Shown: piece by piece, positions 1-5,544 of the stretch
Layout: each line of letters starts with the position of its first letter
How positions within the stretch are numbered: position 1 is the first letter of the stretch
DNA from: an uncultured Coriobacteriales bacterium
GTDB lineage: Bacteria > Actinomycetota > Coriobacteriia > Coriobacteriales > UMGS124
Assembly: GCA_903789505.1 (NCBI GenBank)
Contig: CAIFEU010000142.1
Coordinates: 1 to 6,394, forward strand
Length of the DNA stretch: 6,394 bases
Direction of reading: 5' to 3'
The notes under the pieces: generated by a model
Databases searched by the model: none
Told to the model about the DNA's origin: nothing
Seen by the model: the letters and a program-made list of their open reading frames with translations, nothing else
Made by a program: the position numbers and the translations under genes

Positions 1-2
1 CC

Positions 3-299
3 GAGATCCTCGCGCGCACGGTCATCACGCTGCGCGACGTCTACCATGTCCCGCGCTCGGTGATCGGCGCAGCCGTCACCACCCTGCTCGACGACGTCTC
101 GGTCGACAGCAAGCCCACGATCGTGCTCGCGCTGCGCCTGTTCGGCACCACCGAGCTCGACTTCACCGACTGCCTGATGGTGGCGCGCAACGTCAGCGGC
201 GGCGGCACGGTCGCCACGTTCGACAAGCCGCTGATGAACGAGGTCATGAGGGCGGAGAGGTCCGGGCGCGCCGACGCGGGCGGCGAAGGGGCGCACTAG
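3..299 (+). CDS. PIN-domain protein, C-terminal part (VapC-like ribonuclease toxin), cut by left edge
   Basis: An open frame enters from the left edge and ends at TAG 297-299, giving 98 residues. PIN-domain proteins are metal-dependent RNases, often the toxin (VapC) of type II toxin-antitoxin pairs. The visible part follows the second half of a PIN domain. A helix pair with 'DVYHVPR' near residues 12-18 is followed by the stretch LDFTDCLMVAR (residues 52-62), where D53 and D56 sit at the usual acidic position. The C-terminal strand is VATFDKPL (70-77), with D74 in the conserved 'TFD' position. The first catalytic Asp and any antitoxin gene would lie to the left of the window, so activity and a toxin role cannot be confirmed. 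A GTG at 60 would start inside the domain and is not a credible start. The last 15 or so residues are a loose Arg/Ala/Gly-rich tail. Confidence 0.82.
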   Translation, partial: EILARTVITLRDVYHVPRSVIGAAVTTLLDDVSVDSKPTIVLALRLFGTTELDFTDCLMVARNVSGGGTVATFDKPLMNEVMRAERSGRADAGGEGAH

Positions 300-302
300 G
301 GG

Positions 303-342
303 GATGCGGGCGCCCCGGCACCGCCGGGCGGACGCCCGCATC
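303..342 (+). terminator. Strong two-part stem-loop after the PIN gene, likely terminator without U-tract
   Basis: Starting 4 bases after the PIN stop codon, GATGCGGGCG (303-312) pairs perfectly with CGCCCGCATC (333-342). Inside it, CCCGGC (314-319) pairs with GCCGGG (323-328) around an ACC loop. This gives 16 GC-rich base pairs with one asymmetric internal loop. No T-run follows. Hairpins of this kind are proposed as terminators in high-GC actinobacteria, but mRNA end protection or processing is an alternative. Only 30 bases separate it from the next start codon. Confidence 0.55.
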
Positions 343-372
343 GACGGGACGAGGCTCGAAGGGCGGCAGCCG

Positions 373-1455
373 ATGCCAGCACTCATCACACATCGCCTCT
401 TCGGCGAGCAGGCGCTCAGCGACGACGCGATCTCCGCGGAGCTCCTCCGCGCGATTCCCGACCTCGCGGCAGCTGCCGCGGGCGGGGCGCAGGCAGACGA
501 GGGGGCGGACGCCGCCCGGAGCGACGACGCGCGCGACGCCTTCCTGATCGCCAACCAGGGCCCCGACCCGCTGTTCTTCGGCTTCACCAGCACGCGCGCG
601 CCCGTGTGCCACGACGTGGCGACGCGCATGCACCACGAGCACGAGGGAGCGGTCCTCGCGGCGATGCGCGACGCGGTGCGCCTGCTGCCGCCGCAGGACC
701 GCCAGGTGGGGCTCGCGTTCGCGGCGGGGCAGCTCGCCCACTACGCGCTGGACCGCACCGCCCACCCCTTCGTCTACGCCCAGCAGTACGAGCTCGAGCG
801 CGCCGACGAGCAGCTGCGCTCCGCTCCCCACGAGCTGCATGCGCTGATCGAGAGCGACATCGACGGCGCCATGCTGCTGCGCCTGCGCGGTGTGACCACG
901 CTGGACTACCCGCCCGCCCGCGCGCTGTCGTGCTCTGAGCGGGCCGCCCGCGTGGGGGGCGAGCTGCTCGCCCAGGCGGCGTTCGAGCGGGAGGGCGTCG
1001 ACCTGCGCCCGGCGGACTACCCGCGCTGCCTGGACGACATGGTCACCTGCTACCGCGTCATCGAGCCGGCGGGAGGCGGCGCCTCGCGCGTCCTGGGCGC
1101 CCTGGAGCGGCGCATCCGCAGCCACTCGGAGCTGCAGGCGCTGGCGCACCGCGTCGACGCCGAGGCCGACTGTCCCGCGATGAACCCCCACGGCAACCCC
1201 TGGCTGAGCCCCACGACCGGCGAGCTCTCGTGCGCACGGTTCGACGAGCTGTTCGACCAGGCGCTCGCGCTGTTCGGCCGCATCGTGGGGCCCTACCTCG
1301 CCGGAGCCGACGTCGCGGAGCTCGCCGAGGGGCTCGACTACTCCGGGGCGCCGCTGCGCGGGACGCGCGACGCGGGCGAGGGGGACGGCACCGACGAGCC
1401 CGAGCGCGGCTTCGGCGGCCAGCTCATGGACGACGGGCCCGAGGCGGGGGCGTAG
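373..1455 (+). CDS. Zinc-dependent phospholipase C-like protein (cytosolic)
   Basis: This 360-residue protein resembles the zinc-dependent phospholipase C / S1-P1 nuclease-like fold (Zn_dep_PLPC family). It opens with MPALITHRLFG, the 'MP..yTHy.FG' N-terminus common in uncharacterised Firmicutes and Coriobacteria members. Likely metal ligands in order are H7, D65 in NQGPDPLFFG, H80 and H87/H88/H90, the HYALDRTAHPF segment (H123, D127, H131), and H156/E160/D164. There is no signal peptide, unlike secreted clostridial and Bacillus phospholipases, so it probably acts in the cytosol on an unknown substrate. A low-complexity Ala/Asp/Gly insert covers residues 33-53 and the last 30 residues look disordered. 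The ATG at 373 is chosen because it gives the family N-terminus and has GAAGGG (358-363) nine bases upstream. An in-frame ATG at 304 has no usable ribosome site and lies in the upstream hairpin. The fold is well supported; the phospholipase activity is not. Confidence 0.85.
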   Translation: MPALITHRLFGEQALSDDAISAELLRAIPDLAAAAAGGAQADEGADAARSDDARDAFLIANQGPDPLFFGFTSTRAPVCHDVATRMHHEHEGAVLAAMRDAVRLLPPQDRQVGLAFAAGQLAHYALDRTAHPFVYAQQYELERADEQLRSAPHELHALIESDIDGAMLLRLRGVTTLDYPPARALSCSERAARVGGELLAQAAFEREGVDLRPADYPRCLDDMVTCYRVIEPAGGGASRVLGALERRIRSHSELQALAHRVDAEADCPAMNPHGNPWLSPTTGELSCARFDELFDQALALFGRIVGPYLAGADVAELAEGLDYSGAPLRGTRDAGEGDGTDEPERGFGGQLMDDGPEAGA

Positions 1456-1462
1456 GCCGCCC

Positions 1463-1480
1463 GCTCCCCGTCAGGGGCGC
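1463..1480. terminator. Small hairpin between convergent genes, possible bidirectional terminator
   Basis: GCTCCCC (1463-1469) can pair with GGGGCGC (1474-1480) with one mismatch, around a four-base loop. The loop contains the stop codon of the - strand oxidoreductase gene (1471-1473). It falls at the junction of two convergent genes, where a shared terminator would be expected. There is no T-run on either strand and the stem is short, so the support is mainly positional. Confidence 0.3.
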
Positions 1481-4269
1481 GCCACGGCCAACGCGCGCAG
1501 CGGGCAGGCGCCCACGCAGACGGGCACGCCACCGGAGGCGACGTCGACGCCCAGCGAGGCACACGCGTCGCAGCCCGGCGTGCAGACCGAGACGCAGCTC
1601 GCGCGGACGTCCTGCTCGAGCGTGCCGTCGGGCAGCCGGCGCCAGCCCCCCGCCTCGCGGCTCACCACCGCGCGCAGCGACTCCCCCCGCGCCATCCCGT
1701 GCGCGTCCTGGCACGCGATCACGCAGGTCTTGCAGCCCGTGCAGCGCCGCGCGTCGCAGGTCACGGCGCGCCCCGACCCGTCGGGTGCCTGCCCCGCGGG
1801 GGCGGAGGGGTCGTCGGGGGCATCGGACGTGGCGGGAGTGGCCGCCGCGGGCGCGTCCTCCACGCGCCACACCTGGCAGATGACCGAGTTCGCCCACCCG
1901 TTGCCCTTGCCCAGCGGTGCGGGGTGGTAGGTCGTCAGCGTGTTGATGCAGCCGCCGTGGTCCACGCGGTCACCGCCCGGGCCCATGTCGGCGTCGTGCC
2001 AGGAGCCCTGGGGCAGCGCGAGGCACCCGGGCACCACGCGCCCGGTCACCCAGGCGCGCACCCGGATCTCGCCCGCCGGGCTGCGCACGCCCACCAGGTC
2101 GCCGTCGGAGATGCCGCGCGGCTCGGCGTCGAGCGGGTTGATCCACAGGCGGTGCGGGAACGCCGCGCGCAGGGCCTCAACCGCCCCGAACGACGAGTGC
2201 GCCCGGGCCATGTCGTGAAAGCCGCTCAGGTACAGCGGGAACTCCTCGGTCACGCTGCCGTACCCCTCGTAGCCCGGGTCGAACGCGGGGATCGGCCAGA
2301 CCCTGTCCGCGGGGTCGTCGAGCTCGAGCGTGCCCGCCAGCTCGGCGAGGCGCTGCGAGTACACCTCGATTCTGCCCGAGGGGGTGCGCAGCGGGTGGCC
2401 TTCGGGGTCGGCGACGAAGTCGGCCATCCCCACGTTGGGCAGCAGGCCAGAGCGCCACACGCCTCGGGAGCGCATCTCGTCCCAGCCGGGCATCCCCGGG
2501 TTGAGCGCCCGTCCGCGCTCGTACACCTCGCGCGTCCACTCGTCCTGCGTCCTGCCGCAGGTGAACGCCTCCCCCACCCCCATGCGCCGCGCAATCTCGG
2601 CGTTCACGTCGTAGGAGCAGCGGCACTCCCCGGGGGGCTCCTGCGCCGGGCCGCCCAGCGCGGCGCCCTCGACGAACTCGGCGTCCCCGGGAGCGCACAG
2701 CGACAGGCGCTCGCAGGGCAGCGCCTCGGGCAGCAGGATGTCCGCGTAGCGCGCGGAGTCGGTCATCACCGTGTCCCAGACGACGATTGTCTCGCACTTG
2801 GACTCGTCGGCGAGGATGTCGTGCATGCGGTTGACGTCGCCGTGCTGGTTGGTGAGGCAGTTGCCCGCGTAGTTCCACAGGAACTTGATGCCCACCCGCA
2901 GCCGATCCGCGCCGACGACGCCGGCGTTGGTCGCCGTGAGCTCCTCGCCGCGCTCGATCGCCGCCGGCCACATCTGCACGGGAATCGCGACGCGCACCGG
3001 GTTGGGCCCCGAGGGCACCCTGCCCACGTCAACGCGCGTGGGGCCGCACTCGCGCAGGCCGGTGTTGGTCCCCGGCAGCCCCATCTTGCCGAGCAGGATG
3101 GGCAGCATGCAGATCGCCCGCGAGGCGCTCTCGCCGTTCGAGTGGCGCTGCGGGCCCCATCCCTGGGCCACGAACGGGGCGCGCGCCCGCGCCAGCGCGT
3201 CGGCGAGCTCACGGATGCGCGCGGGGCTGACCGCAGTGATCGGCGCCGCCCACTCCGGCGTCTTCTCCACCAGGTCGTAGCCGGTGCCCATGATGTAGTC
3301 GCGGTACGACAGGTGTCGCCCGCGCGCCTGGGCGGGCATCGTCTGCTCGTCGTAGCCCACGCAGTGCTCGTGCACGAACCCCTCGTCGACCCGCCCGCCC
3401 ACGATCAGCTCGTGCGCGATGGCGCTGACCAGCGCGGCGTCGGTCCCCGTGCGAATCGGCAGCCACTCCCCGGGGTGGTTGACCCCGGTGGCGCTGAGCC
3501 GGTAGTCGACGCTGACGACGCGCCCGCCGCGCGCCCGCACCGCCTCGCGCACCCGGGCGAAGTCCCAGGTGGCGCCGTTGCCGCCCATCCGCGTGTCGGC
3601 GGGGCTGTTGCCGAACAGCACGACCAGGTCGGAGCGGGCCGCCTCGCTCATCGACGACGCCATGGCCGGCTCCCCCACGCAAGGGGCGCCGTAGAAGTAC
3701 GGCATGGCGCTCATCAGCATCGCCGTCGAGTAGTCGTTGTACGAGTCGAGTCTGCCGCCCAGGCAGTTCATGAGGCGCGACGTCGTCTTGGCGGTCGCCC
3801 CGTGCGTCCCGGTGCCGTACGCGATGAAGACCGCCTCGTTGCCGTACTCGTCGAGCGTGCGACGTAGGCGGGACACGATCTCGTCGATCGCCTCGTCCCA
3901 GCCGATGCGCTCGAAGGCGCCCTGCCCGCGCGGCGCGCCCGGCACCCGGCGCTGCGGGTAGAGCAGGCGCTCGGGCGAGTCAACCCACCCCCGCATGGCG
4001 CGGCCGCGCACGCAGGCGCGCGCCTGCAGCGGCTCGGGGGACACGTCGTCGGTGCCCACGCGGACGATGCGGCCGTCGCGAACGCCGAGCTTGAGCGCGC
4101 AGCGCCCGCCGCAGTTGACCTGGCAGTGGCTCCAGACGACCCGCTCCTCCGCCCGCCGCGCCGCGGTGGGGGTCCCGGGTGCCGGGCGGGCGCCCGCCTG
4201 GTCGGGGGCGTCCGCGGGGGCTCCCGACGCCCCCGGCTGCCTGGGGGTTCGCTGCTCGCGCGAGCTCAT
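1471..4269 (-). CDS. DmsA-like molybdopterin oxidoreductase, Tat-less, fused to a shortened DmsB-like 4Fe-4S domain
   Basis: This 932-residue member of the DMSO reductase family is closest to DmsA/YnfE, which reduce S- and N-oxides using a bis-MGD molybdenum centre. Residues 44-803 follow DmsA nearly end to end. The FS0 cluster cysteines are C49, C53, C57 and C86. YNDYSTA (177-183) supplies the likely Mo ligand S181. GWGPQRHSNGE (370-380), NYAGNC (466-471) and HGGCINTLTT (771-780) are cofactor-pocket motifs. After an Ala/Pro/Asp linker (about 805-833) comes a ferredoxin-like domain. It carries C843/C846/C849/C853 (CxxCxxCxxxC) and C900/C903/C918/C922, ending in ACPLRAL as in the last cysteine group of DmsB. 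No twin-arginine leader is present. ATG 4267-4269 is the only usable start, with GAGAGGAG six bases upstream and a frame open back only to a stop at 4363-4365 with no other ATG/GTG/TTG. It is probably a soluble cytoplasmic reductase. The substrate is unknown; sulfoxide, N-oxide and aromatic-hydroxyl reduction are all possible. Confidence 0.93.
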   Translation of the reverse strand: MSSREQRTPRQPGASGAPADAPDQAGARPAPGTPTAARRAEERVVWSHCQVNCGGRCALKLGVRDGRIVRVGTDDVSPEPLQARACVRGRAMRGWVDSPERLLYPQRRVPGAPRGQGAFERIGWDEAIDEIVSRLRRTLDEYGNEAVFIAYGTGTHGATAKTTSRLMNCLGGRLDSYNDYSTAMLMSAMPYFYGAPCVGEPAMASSMSEAARSDLVVLFGNSPADTRMGGNGATWDFARVREAVRARGGRVVSVDYRLSATGVNHPGEWLPIRTGTDAALVSAIAHELIVGGRVDEGFVHEHCVGYDEQTMPAQARGRHLSYRDYIMGTGYDLVEKTPEWAAPITAVSPARIRELADALARARAPFVAQGWGPQRHSNGESASRAICMLPILLGKMGLPGTNTGLRECGPTRVDVGRVPSGPNPVRVAIPVQMWPAAIERGEELTATNAGVVGADRLRVGIKFLWNYAGNCLTNQHGDVNRMHDILADESKCETIVVWDTVMTDSARYADILLPEALPCERLSLCAPGDAEFVEGAALGGPAQEPPGECRCSYDVNAEIARRMGVGEAFTCGRTQDEWTREVYERGRALNPGMPGWDEMRSRGVWRSGLLPNVGMADFVADPEGHPLRTPSGRIEVYSQRLAELAGTLELDDPADRVWPIPAFDPGYEGYGSVTEEFPLYLSGFHDMARAHSSFGAVEALRAAFPHRLWINPLDAEPRGISDGDLVGVRSPAGEIRVRAWVTGRVVPGCLALPQGSWHDADMGPGGDRVDHGGCINTLTTYHPAPLGKGNGWANSVICQVWRVEDAPAAATPATSDAPDDPSAPAGQAPDGSGRAVTCDARRCTGCKTCVIACQDAHGMARGESLRAVVSREAGGWRRLPDGTLEQDVRASCVSVCTPGCDACASLGVDVASGGVPVCVGACPLRALAVARP
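1475..1768 (-). other. Fused DmsB-like iron-sulfur module lacking the middle cysteine groups
   Basis: This is the part of the oxidoreductase gene encoding about residues 834-931. It starts with the DmsB-like opening CDARRCTGCKTCVIACQD and continues through a GGW...DG...SV region that matches DmsB up to the first cysteine of its second group. It then jumps to a CDAC...PVCVGACPLRAL segment that matches the fourth group. In this family the first and fourth cysteine groups fold together around two [4Fe-4S] clusters, so one complete two-cluster module is predicted. Extra cysteines C892 and C896 may be remnants of the second group. The reading that it is the second group with a long insert is less likely, because of the 14-residue spacing and the PLRAL ending. 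Confidence 0.75.
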
Positions 4270-4275
4270 TGTGCG

Positions 4276-4283
4276 CTCCTCTC
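4276..4283 (-). promoter_or_regulatory. Ribosome binding site of the oxidoreductase gene
   Basis: Read on the - strand this is GAGAGGAG, followed by six bases (CGCACA) and ATG. It fixes the start at 4269 and so settles that the protein begins with a Pro/Ala-rich stretch and not a Tat leader. Confidence 0.8.
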
Positions 4284-4357
4284 GCCCGCGCTCGGACGGC
4301 GGCTCGAGACGTGACGGATGTGGGTGGGAGACGGGCCGGGTCGTCCCCCGCGCGGGT

Positions 4358-4376
4358 CGAGGCTATGGTAAGCTCG
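4358..4376. promoter_or_regulatory. Promoter-like -10 inside a dyad, candidate operator
   Basis: TATGGT at 4364-4369 (+ strand) resembles a -10 element. The same bases read TACCAT at 4370-4365 on the - strand, also a possible -10. The patch is flanked by inverted repeats: CGAG-g-CT (4358-4364) and AGCTCG (4371-4376), six pairs with one bulged G around ATGGTA. A repressor bound here could control either direction. There is no clear -35 element on either side, so the promoter call is weak. Confidence 0.35.
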
Positions 4377-4379
4377 TCG

Positions 4380-4424
4380 GCGCGCGGGCCCCTGCCCTTT
4401 CGGCCCAGTATCGCCCGGGCGCGC
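4380..4424 (+). repeat. Inverted repeat, possible leader stem-loop
   Basis: GCGCGCGGGC (4380-4389) pairs with GCCC (4413-4416) and GCGCGC (4419-4424), leaving a two-base GG bulge and a 23-base loop. If transcription toward the importer starts just after the -10-like patch, this would be the first structure in the leader RNA. The repeats are simple GC sequence, so chance pairing is a real alternative. Confidence 0.35.
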
Positions 4425-4434
4425 GGGGCGGCGG

Positions 4435-4451
4435 CGCGCGCGGGGCGCGCG
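4435..4451 (+). repeat. GC hairpin in intergenic region
   Basis: CGCGCGC (4435-4441) pairs with GCGCGCG (4445-4451) around GGG, seven perfect pairs. It lies within alternating GC sequence in this very GC-rich region, so it may have no function. Confidence 0.3.
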
Positions 4452-4452
4452 T

Positions 4453-4480
4453 CATCGCTTCTCTCCACCGAAGGGCGATG
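4453..4480. repeat. Bulged inverted repeat, candidate operator or RNA stem
   Basis: CATCGCTTC (4453-4461) is mirrored by GAAG (4470-4473) and CGATG (4476-4480), with a GG insertion in the right arm and an eight-base centre TCTCCACC. Nine pairs of mixed base composition are less likely to arise by chance than the all-GC hairpins nearby. It sits about 100 bases before the ATPase start and about 185 bases before the oxidoreductase start, so it could serve either as a regulator site or as a leader stem. Confidence 0.4.
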
Positions 4481-4508
4481 CTCACCCCACCTCGGCCGTC
4501 GGCCGGGA

Positions 4509-4527
4509 CGCCGCCGCGCCGGCGGCG
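4509..4527 (+). repeat. Perfect 8-bp hairpin before the importer operon
   Basis: CGCCGCCG (4509-4516) and CGGCGGCG (4520-4527) pair perfectly around a CGC loop. It ends 51 bases before the ATPase start codon and would lie in the leader of the importer transcript. It could act as an attenuator or mRNA stabiliser. No T-run follows, so a simple terminator is less likely. Confidence 0.4.
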
Positions 4528-4578
4528 GGAACGCCCATACGCTGACCCCACACGACCTCGAAAGAGAGCCGACCGCAC

Positions 4579-5544
4579 GTGGCTACGCTTCGATACGCTC
4601 ACGTCTCACACGAATACGGCGCCCCCGCCGGGACGGGCAGGGGCGCGGCACGGCACTCCGGGGAGGGCGCTGCGAGGACCGCGCCCTCCCTGGCGCTGTC
4701 CGACGTCGACCTCTCGATCGCCGACGGGGAGTCGGTCGCGCTGATCGGCCCCTCGGGATGCGGCAAGTCGACGATGCTGCTCATGGCGGCGGGGCTGCTG
4801 CGTCCCACGTCGGGCGAGGTCCTCGTCGACGGCGCGCCCCAGGCGGGGCCGCGGCGCCAGACCTCCCTCATCCTGCAGAACCTGGGACTGCTCCCCTGGA
4901 AGACCGTGCGCGACAACGTCGAGCTCGGGCTGCGGCTGCGCAAGGTGGGCGCCCACGAGCGCCGCGAGCGCTGCGACCGGGCGCTCGAGGGCGTGGGGCT
5001 GGCGGGGATGGGCTCCAAGTACCCCGCCGAGCTTTCGGGCGGCATGCGCCAGCGCGTCGCCCTGGCGCGGTCGCTCGCCCTGGACTGCGACCTGCTGCTG
5101 ATGGACGAGCCGCTCTCCGCCCTCGACGAGCTGCTGCGCGAGCAGATCCAGGACATGCTGCTCGACCTGTGGGTGCGCCGCGGCCACACCCAGGTCATCG
5201 TCACCCATTCGATCGAGGAGGGCGTCTTCCTCGGGCGGCGCATCGTCGTGATGACCCCCTCGCCCGGGCGGGTCTTCCGCACGTTCGACAACCCTGGCGT
5301 CGGGACCGACGGATGGCGCGCGAGCCGGGGGTTCTTCGAGCTCGCCCGCAGGGTCAGGGAGTCGCTTGCCCAGGCGCGCGGCGAGCGGGACATCCCCGCC
5401 GGCGACGTCACGGGCAACGGCGCGGCTGACGGCGACCCCGCCGGCGGCAGCGCGGTCGGCGAGGGTGCGGACGGCAGGGCGACAGGCGGCTGCGAGGCGC
5501 GGGGCCGCGCGAAGGAGGCCGAAGATGGCAGCACCCACCGATAG
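4579..5544 (+). CDS. ABC transporter ATP-binding protein, SsuB/TauB-like
   Basis: This 321-residue cytoplasmic ATPase belongs to an importer of the nitrate/sulfonate/taurine/thiamine-precursor class. All the ATPase motifs are present: Walker A GPSGCGKS (57-64), Q-loop Q100 in LILQNLGLLPWKTV, signature LSGGMRQR (152-159), Walker B LLLMDEP (172-178), D-loop SALD (180-183) and switch H210 in VTHSIEE. The Q-loop context and the 'TPSPGRV' strand near 226-232 are typical of the SsuB/TauB/NrtC-D group. Two oddities stand out: a Gly/Ala/Arg-rich insert at about 14-36 before the first core strand, and a disordered Gly/Ala/Asp/Arg tail from about 268 to 321, making it longer than the usual 250-270 residues. 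The start is GTG 4579, with AGAGAG ten bases upstream; an in-frame stop at 4543-4545 excludes longer forms. The 3' end overlaps the permease gene by 20 bases. The substrate is not decided by this subunit. Confidence 0.93.
   Translation: MATLRYAHVSHEYGAPAGTGRGAARHSGEGAARTAPSLALSDVDLSIADGESVALIGPSGCGKSTMLLMAAGLLRPTSGEVLVDGAPQAGPRRQTSLILQNLGLLPWKTVRDNVELGLRLRKVGAHERRERCDRALEGVGLAGMGSKYPAELSGGMRQRVALARSLALDCDLLLMDEPLSALDELLREQIQDMLLDLWVRRGHTQVIVTHSIEEGVFLGRRIVVMTPSPGRVFRTFDNPGVGTDGWRASRGFFELARRVRESLAQARGERDIPAGDVTGNGAADGDPAGGSAVGEGADGRATGGCEARGRAKEAEDGSTHR
5511..5518 (+). promoter_or_regulatory. Ribosome binding site of the permease gene, inside the ATPase gene
   Basis: GAAGGAGG lies six bases before ATG 5525 and within the last codons of the ATPase gene. 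It is the strongest Shine-Dalgarno site in the window and fixes the permease start, ruling out the longer in-frame reading that begins upstream at 5366. Confidence 0.85.

Larger units (their letters stand above)
4270..4578. other. Divergent intergenic region between oxidoreductase and importer operon
   Basis: This 309-base region lies between the start codons of the two divergent units and should hold both promoters. No protein gene is credible in it: the open frames crossing it have no ribosome site or family match. It contains one promoter-like patch overlapping a dyad (4358-4376), a longer AT-richer dyad (4453-4480) and GC-rich hairpins at 4380-4424, 4435-4451 and 4509-4527. I found no convincing -35 hexamer and no match to the riboswitch consensus sequences I know, including the TPP element. 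Confidence 0.7.

Noticed and set aside
304..372. Upstream in-frame ATG at 304 as the start of the phospholipase-like protein
   Set aside because: The purines before it directly abut the ATG with no spacer, the ATG lies inside a strong hairpin, and the added residues are Arg-rich and unlike the family's MP..TH..FG start.
244..1191. A 315-codon open frame on the - strand opposite the phospholipase-like gene
   Set aside because: Low-complexity Arg/Ala/Val/His translation with no family match. The + strand frame has clear metal-binding motifs, so this is a composition artefact.
1699..3867. A 722-codon open frame on the + strand, antisense to the oxidoreductase gene
   Set aside because: Its translation is rich in Arg/His/Ala/Val/Gly with no domain motif and it has no ribosome site. 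It is the complement of a strongly GC3-biased gene, which keeps opposite frames open.
4376..4578. TPP, molybdenum-cofactor or other known riboswitch in the intergenic region
   Set aside because: No recognisable consensus segments of the classes I know were found. Only generic GC-rich inverted repeats are visible.
4478..4744. Small leader ORF beginning at ATG 4478 and running into the ATPase gene
   Set aside because: The frame is Pro/Arg-rich and overlaps the ATPase out of frame. The GAAGGG purines before it are too close to the ATG for good spacing.
4179..5429. A 416-codon + strand frame spanning the intergenic region and the ATPase gene
   Set aside because: It is out of frame with the complete set of ATPase motifs and its translation is Arg/Ala/Gly-rich with no motif.
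5366..5524. Longer start for the permease, inside the ATPase gene
   Set aside because: The near-perfect GAAGGAGG six bases before ATG 5525 decides the start. The extra residues would be a low-complexity shadow of the ATPase tail.
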